A DNA stretch of 21,131 bases from a virus. The notes under the pieces were generated by a model. That model did not search any database. It had not been told where the DNA came from and was given only the letters and a program-made list of their open reading frames with translations. The stretch spans positions 13,582 through 34,712 of IMG/VR virus record IMGVR_UViG_3300030108_005945. One strand, 5' to 3'. The position numbers and the translations under genes were made by a program. The first letter of the stretch is position 1. Each line of letters begins with the position of its first letter. Positions 17,377 through 21,131 of this stretch are shown piece after piece.

Positions 17377-19023
17377 ATGAGTGACATTTATTGGCTTAAC
17401 GAAGATTCTCGTAAGTTTCTTGAGAGAGGGTATTTATTACCTGGTGAAAATCCTGAACAACGAATAGAAGATATTGCGTATAAAGCGCAAGAATATTTAG
17501 GTATTGATGGCTGGGCAGATAAATTCATAGACTATATGCATAAGGGGTTCTATTCTCTATCATCTCCTATATGGTCAAACTTCGGTAGAGAGAGGGGGTT
17601 ACCTATTTCATGTTTTGGATCTTATATTCCTGATGATATGGAGCAGATTCTAGGTAAGGTTGCTGAAGTAGGCACTATGTCTAAAGTAGGTGGCGGTACA
17701 TCTGCTTATTTTGGTGATGTTAGACCAAGAGGAGCTGCAATTTCAACAGGTGGTACATCTACTGGTGTTCATCATCAGTTAACAGTTTTCGATGCTTTAA
17801 CAAACTATATCTCACAAAGCAACGTACGTAGAGGCTCTTTTGCTGCTTATGTACCTATTGATCATGGTGATATTGAAGAGTTTCTAGGCATAAGAGGAGA
17901 AGGAAATGCTATACAAGACTTATCTATAGGTGTTACTGTCAGTGATGAGTGGATGGAGTCTATGTTAGCTGGGGACAAAAAGAAACGTAATATATGGGGT
18001 AAAGTTATTAAGAAGCGTTACGAATCCGGGTATCCTTATATCTTCTTTTCAGATAATGCTAATAATAATGCACCTCAAGTATATAAAGATAAAGGTAAGC
18101 GTATTCATGCTTCAAACTTATGTACTGAAATTTTCTTATCTTCTGAAGAAGATGAATCATTTGTATGTGATCTTTCCTCTCTTAATCTTGCTAAATGGAA
18201 AGAGATTGTAGAAACTGATGCTATTGAAACTCTAACATACTTTTTAGATGCGGTTATGACAGAGTTTATTAATAAAACTAGAGGGGTTAAGAATATGGAA
18301 TCGCCTCATAAGTTTGCTTTAACGCAAAGAGCTTTAGGTGTAGGGGTATTAGGTTGGCATTCATATTTACAGCAAGAGAGTATTGCTTTTGAGTCAATGG
18401 AAGCTAAGCTAGAAAACTCTCTTATCTTTAAAACTATTCAAGAAAGAACAATTGTTGCTTCAAAAGAGATGGCAATCGAATATGGTGTACCTTCACTCAT
18501 GGAAGGGTATGGCTTACGTAATAGTTGTTTAGTAGCTATAGCTCCTACTACCAGTAGCTCATTTATCTTAGGTCAAATTAGCCCTTCAATAGAACCTCTT
18601 AATAGTAATTACTTTACTAAAGACCTCGCAAAAGGTAAATTTACTTATAAAAATCCTGAACTTACTAAAGTACTCAAGCAGTATGATAAAGATGATATAC
18701 CTACTTGGAAAAGTATATTGCAAAAAGGTGGATCAGTTCAACACTTAAAGTTTTTAACTGATCACGAAAAAGAAGTATTTAAAACTTTTGGAGAAATATC
18801 TCAAAAAGAAATTCTTATTCAAGCAGCTCAACGTCAACCATATATTGACCAAGGTCAATCTATTAATATACAAGTTCCTCCTAAAACTAAACCTAAAGAA
18901 GTAAATGAGCTTATTGTATGGGCCTGGGAAAACGGTATTAAGTCATTATACTATCAACGGAGTGCTAATCCTGCGCAAGAGTTAGCTCGTTCTTTAAATG
19001 AATGCACAACATGCGAAAGTTAA
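17377..19023 (+). CDS. nrdA: Class I ribonucleotide reductase, large (alpha) subunit, without ATP cone
   Basis: A 548-residue catalytic subunit reducing ribonucleoside diphosphates. Visible: C79 (PISCFGS), NLCTE at 247-251 with the thiyl Cys249, N247 and E251, C264 (SFVCDLSSLNL) as partner of C79, PTTSSSFILGQ at 390-400 (phosphate-binding), the radical-transfer tyrosines Y525-Y526 (SLYYQRS), and the C-terminal redox pair C543-x-x-C546. All catalytic residues are thus present. It is about 200 residues shorter than E. coli NrdA, and the N-terminal ATP cone that mediates dATP shut-off is absent, so the enzyme is probably insensitive to dATP, as in several phage enzymes. It forms an operon with nrdB; the clpP-like gene follows 13 bases later. 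Confidence 0.95.
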   Translation: MSDIYWLNEDSRKFLERGYLLPGENPEQRIEDIAYKAQEYLGIDGWADKFIDYMHKGFYSLSSPIWSNFGRERGLPISCFGSYIPDDMEQILGKVAEVGTMSKVGGGTSAYFGDVRPRGAAISTGGTSTGVHHQLTVFDALTNYISQSNVRRGSFAAYVPIDHGDIEEFLGIRGEGNAIQDLSIGVTVSDEWMESMLAGDKKKRNIWGKVIKKRYESGYPYIFFSDNANNNAPQVYKDKGKRIHASNLCTEIFLSSEEDESFVCDLSSLNLAKWKEIVETDAIETLTYFLDAVMTEFINKTRGVKNMESPHKFALTQRALGVGVLGWHSYLQQESIAFESMEAKLENSLIFKTIQERTIVASKEMAIEYGVPSLMEGYGLRNSCLVAIAPTTSSSFILGQISPSIEPLNSNYFTKDLAKGKFTYKNPELTKVLKQYDKDDIPTWKSILQKGGSVQHLKFLTDHEKEVFKTFGEISQKEILIQAAQRQPYIDQGQSINIQVPPKTKPKEVNELIVWAWENGIKSLYYQRSANPAQELARSLNECTTCES

Positions 19024-19036
19024 ACTCAATTTAAAT

Positions 19037-19651
19037 ATGAAATGGAAATATGATAATCAAGAAGAAGGTACTGAAACTAATACATCACAATATATAAATG
19101 CAGGAGCATCCGGAGGAGGGTCAGTAACTAAAACTGTAGAGAATAACATATATTTTTATGGTGATATTTTAGAAAGTAATGCATTAGAATTAAATGCTTC
19201 TTTATATGAATTAGATAAAAAACTTTCAGTTACTAAAGTATTTTTAGATATAAAACCGGTTATAAATTTAAGAATAAATTCATACGGAGGTTCACTTTTT
19301 GCTGGACTAGCTACTGTTGATGTTATTAGAAATTTAAAATGTGATGTTCATTCTTATATAGAAGGAGCAGCTGCTTCTGCAGCTACTATTATCTCTGTTG
19401 CATGTAAAAAGAGATTTATAGGAAAATATTCTAAGATGCTTATACATCAATTAAGCGCTGGTGTATACGGTAAGTATACAGAGCTTGAAGATGATATGGA
19501 AAATAATAAACATCTTATGGCTACTATAAAAAAGATTTACAAAGAGTATACTAATTTACCGATGAAAAAGCTTGATGAAATTCTTAAGCATGACTTATGG
19601 TTTGATAGTAAAGTATGTTTAGAATATGGTCTAGTTGATGAAATAGTCTAA
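19037..19651 (+). CDS. ClpP-like serine protease
   Basis: I start at ATG 19037 (MKWKYDNQEEG), giving 204 residues; an in-frame ATG at 18998 inside nrdA would add 13. The ClpP/crotonase fold is clear: YFYGDILESNA, then LRINSYGGSLFAGLAT (oxyanion Gly-Gly), EGAAASAATI with nucleophile Ser114, MLIHQLSAG with His137, and HDLWFDSKVCLEYGLVDEI with Asp186, matching the ClpP S-H-D triad. The N-terminal 35 residues are polar and Gly/Ser-rich (NAGASGGGSVTKT). Similar proteins occur in T4-like marine phages, and ClpP-like prohead proteases occur in other phages, so processing of phage proteins or interplay with host Clp are both possible. It overlaps the convergent gene by four bases, sharing stop-codon bases. 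Confidence 0.88.
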   Translation: MKWKYDNQEEGTETNTSQYINAGASGGGSVTKTVENNIYFYGDILESNALELNASLYELDKKLSVTKVFLDIKPVINLRINSYGGSLFAGLATVDVIRNLKCDVHSYIEGAAASAATIISVACKKRFIGKYSKMLIHQLSAGVYGKYTELEDDMENNKHLMATIKKIYKEYTNLPMKKLDEILKHDLWFDSKVCLEYGLVDEIV

Positions 19652-21131
19652 TTAGTAGGCGTTTCTTTAGCAAAAGAACCATCTTTTTCAACCTGAGGAA
19701 AAGGCGGTTTTATATCACCATCAATATTAACTCTTCTTCTATCATGAGGTAGCAAGGTACTTTCATTTTCTCGTTCTAATGGTATAGGAGCAGCTGGAGT
19801 AGTACTAGGATTCTTTTTTCCATGTCCTATAGGCAATGCTGGTGTACTAAAACCATCTACATTTATATCTTCAGCACTAGCCATCTCTCTTATATTAGCT
19901 CCAGATTCTGTTAATCTTAAAGGTAGATTTTTAAAGTGATGTGAATGAGGAACCATTTCTATTATATCATTATCACTAGATCTAATAGTTATAGGACAAT
20001 TACGAATAGTACCTAGAGGAAATCCTAAATCTATATCAGCTCTAAATTTTAACCCATTTACTAATTTACCAAATACTGTTGTATCTTCTGTTTGTTGTAA
20101 CTCTGCAGGAGCAGTTACATGATGTAAATAAGTTTCTCCTTGAAGATAGCTACCTCCACCAACTATTAAATTATTTTTAACTCCTAATCCTGGTTCGATA
20201 TAAATTTGTTTATTAGAGCGAAGAGAAATATTTTTTAAAGAATTTATTTCAACTAAATTTTCACTACCTATATGTATACCTTTAGAAGAGTTAATAGTAA
20301 CTTTATGGGCAGCTAGTTTATAACTTGTAGCACCTACTTCGACAGGTCCAGTAGTTTTTACATCTATACCCCCAGAACCTACACTAATATTATATTTGTT
20401 AGCTGCCTGTACAGTATAGTTACCAACTGGAAATTTACTATTATCAACTTCTTCTACATGAGGAACTGACTCTACATCTACATACGCACCTGCATGTGTA
20501 CCTACAGTTACTCTTCCTGGAGTCGATCTTCCTGTATCATCAAATCTAATAGATGGATAATCATTAAAAGTAGCTCCAACCATAATAACTTTATTTCTAA
20601 AAGTAAACTCTTGATCATCTCCACCTACATTAGGACCATCGCCAAATGCTTTAAGTTCTAAATCAGTTAATTTTTCTTCTTGTAGTCTTGTTATTTCTTC
20701 ATCTAATTTTTCTTTTTCAATAGTAGGGTCAAAACTTCCTCCTTCTGTAGCCGGGTTCTCATCGTCACCATAATCAGCTACCGAAGGGTTGAGAACTACT
20801 CTACGAGAGGGTTGAACATTATAATTTGAATAAGAATTTACTTGATTGCTACTACTATTAACTTCAGAACTAGAAGCATTTGTAGAAGGAAAGCCTTGAT
20901 CTTCATTCAAATAAATTTCTTGACTTTTAGAAGGATTTTGACTCTTTGTACCTGATTTAGGAGTTACAACTCCATTAGGATAACTCTCACCTCCTCTTAA
21001 AACTGTGAATTGTGAATTTCGCTCAGCGATAGGGGTATATGCCTCTTTCCAATCAGCTACAGCTTGAACTTGATCTTCGTTTTTAAATCCATGTTCTTGA
21101 ACTTTTGAACCTACTACCTTTTCTATATAGT
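19648..21131 (-). CDS. Baseplate or tail structural protein, partial (5' end outside the window)
   Basis: The frame is open from the window edge (21131) to TAG at 19648, at least 494 codons; a TTG at 20910 is internal and not the true start. The part nearest the edge reads QEHGFKNEDQVQAVADW and AYTPIAERNSQFTVLRG; a polar linker rich in S, N and P follows. The centre (about 20450-20150) is repetitive beta sequence, NYTVQAANKYNISVGSGG, KLAAHKVTINSSKGIHIGS, ISLRSNKQIYIEPG, like the beta-helix of gp5/VgrG-type spikes. The C-terminal third has HSHHFKNLPLRL and PALPIGHGKK. A T4 gp5-like hub or spike, or another baseplate component, is likely; no lysozyme motif is visible in the portion present. Structural role is confident, exact identity is not. 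Confidence 0.6.
   Translation of the reverse strand, partial: YIEKVVGSKVQEHGFKNEDQVQAVADWKEAYTPIAERNSQFTVLRGGESYPNGVVTPKSGTKSQNPSKSQEIYLNEDQGFPSTNASSSEVNSSSNQVNSYSNYNVQPSRRVVLNPSVADYGDDENPATEGGSFDPTIEKEKLDEEITRLQEEKLTDLELKAFGDGPNVGGDDQEFTFRNKVIMVGATFNDYPSIRFDDTGRSTPGRVTVGTHAGAYVDVESVPHVEEVDNSKFPVGNYTVQAANKYNISVGSGGIDVKTTGPVEVGATSYKLAAHKVTINSSKGIHIGSENLVEINSLKNISLRSNKQIYIEPGLGVKNNLIVGGGSYLQGETYLHHVTAPAELQQTEDTTVFGKLVNGLKFRADIDLGFPLGTIRNCPITIRSSDNDIIEMVPHSHHFKNLPLRLTESGANIREMASAEDINVDGFSTPALPIGHGKKNPSTTPAAPIPLERENESTLLPHDRRRVNIDGDIKPPFPQVEKDGSFAKETPTN

Noticed and set aside
20908-20910. TTG as the true start of the baseplate-like gene
   Set aside because: The same frame stays open to the window edge with protein-like sequence, so the start lies outside the window.

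Overview
The window reads as part of a virulent tailed-phage genome, most likely a T4-like virus of a marine bacterium of the Planctomycetes/Verrucomicrobia (PVC) kind. Phage evidence: dense small genes with 1-20 base overlaps; two endolysins, two holin-like proteins and an overlapping spanin-type pair; nrdA, nrdB, pyrophosphatase and phosphoribosyltransferase genes; a ClpP-like protease; a large baseplate-like protein; and many copies of a T4-late-like promoter word (TATAAATA). PVC evidence: a DUF1549/DUF1553 gene, a DUF1501 gene and a secreted EF-hand protein, types abundant in those bacteria. The host assignment is inference.

Layout. 1-1303: two tiny genes and a RadA-like ATPase, less AT-rich than the rest, each behind the same promoter block (AAGGAACT-N4-TATAAT-N6-ATG). 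1304-1534: hairpins. 1535-3162: small phage proteins on the plus strand. 3163-3614: a weak minus-strand ORF and a hairpin. 3615-6629: small acidic proteins, a holin-like protein, inorganic pyrophosphatase, a membrane protein and a DUF5662 protein. 6665-9484: secreted EF-hand protein, complete tmRNA (7134-7545), GH24 lysozyme, a small phage protein, an outer-membrane beta-barrel protein with a strong terminator, and a tiny ORF. 9476-12422 (minus): DUF1501 and DUF1549/DUF1553 genes. 12454-13649 (minus): three small genes, then the spanin-like pair and a holin-like protein, divergent from an amidase endolysin at 13703. 14448-16364: small proteins and a phosphoribosyltransferase. 16379-19651: nrdB, nrdA, clpP-like. 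19648-21131 (minus): baseplate-like protein, open at the window edge.

The main unifying signal is regulatory. Twelve genes on both strands have TAAATA (mostly within a 7/8 or 8/8 match to TATAAATA) exactly five bases before an ATG or GTG. In T4 late promoters the start site lies about six bases after this word, so transcripts would begin on the start codon and be leaderless. The upstream block of the first three genes has the same geometry (TATAAT, six bases, ATG). The DUF1549/DUF1553 gene carries a perfect TATAAATA at this spacing, so a host-type gene pair appears wired into phage late expression.

Functionally the window combines nucleotide supply (NrdAB, phosphoribosyltransferase, pyrophosphatase), recombination (RadA-like), ribosome rescue and proteolysis (tmRNA, ClpP-like), lysis, structure (baseplate-like; possible head-targeted small proteins) and envelope remodelling (outer-membrane protein, EF-hand protein, DUF1501 and DUF1549 pair). 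No tRNA, CRISPR array, insertion sequence or integrase was seen.
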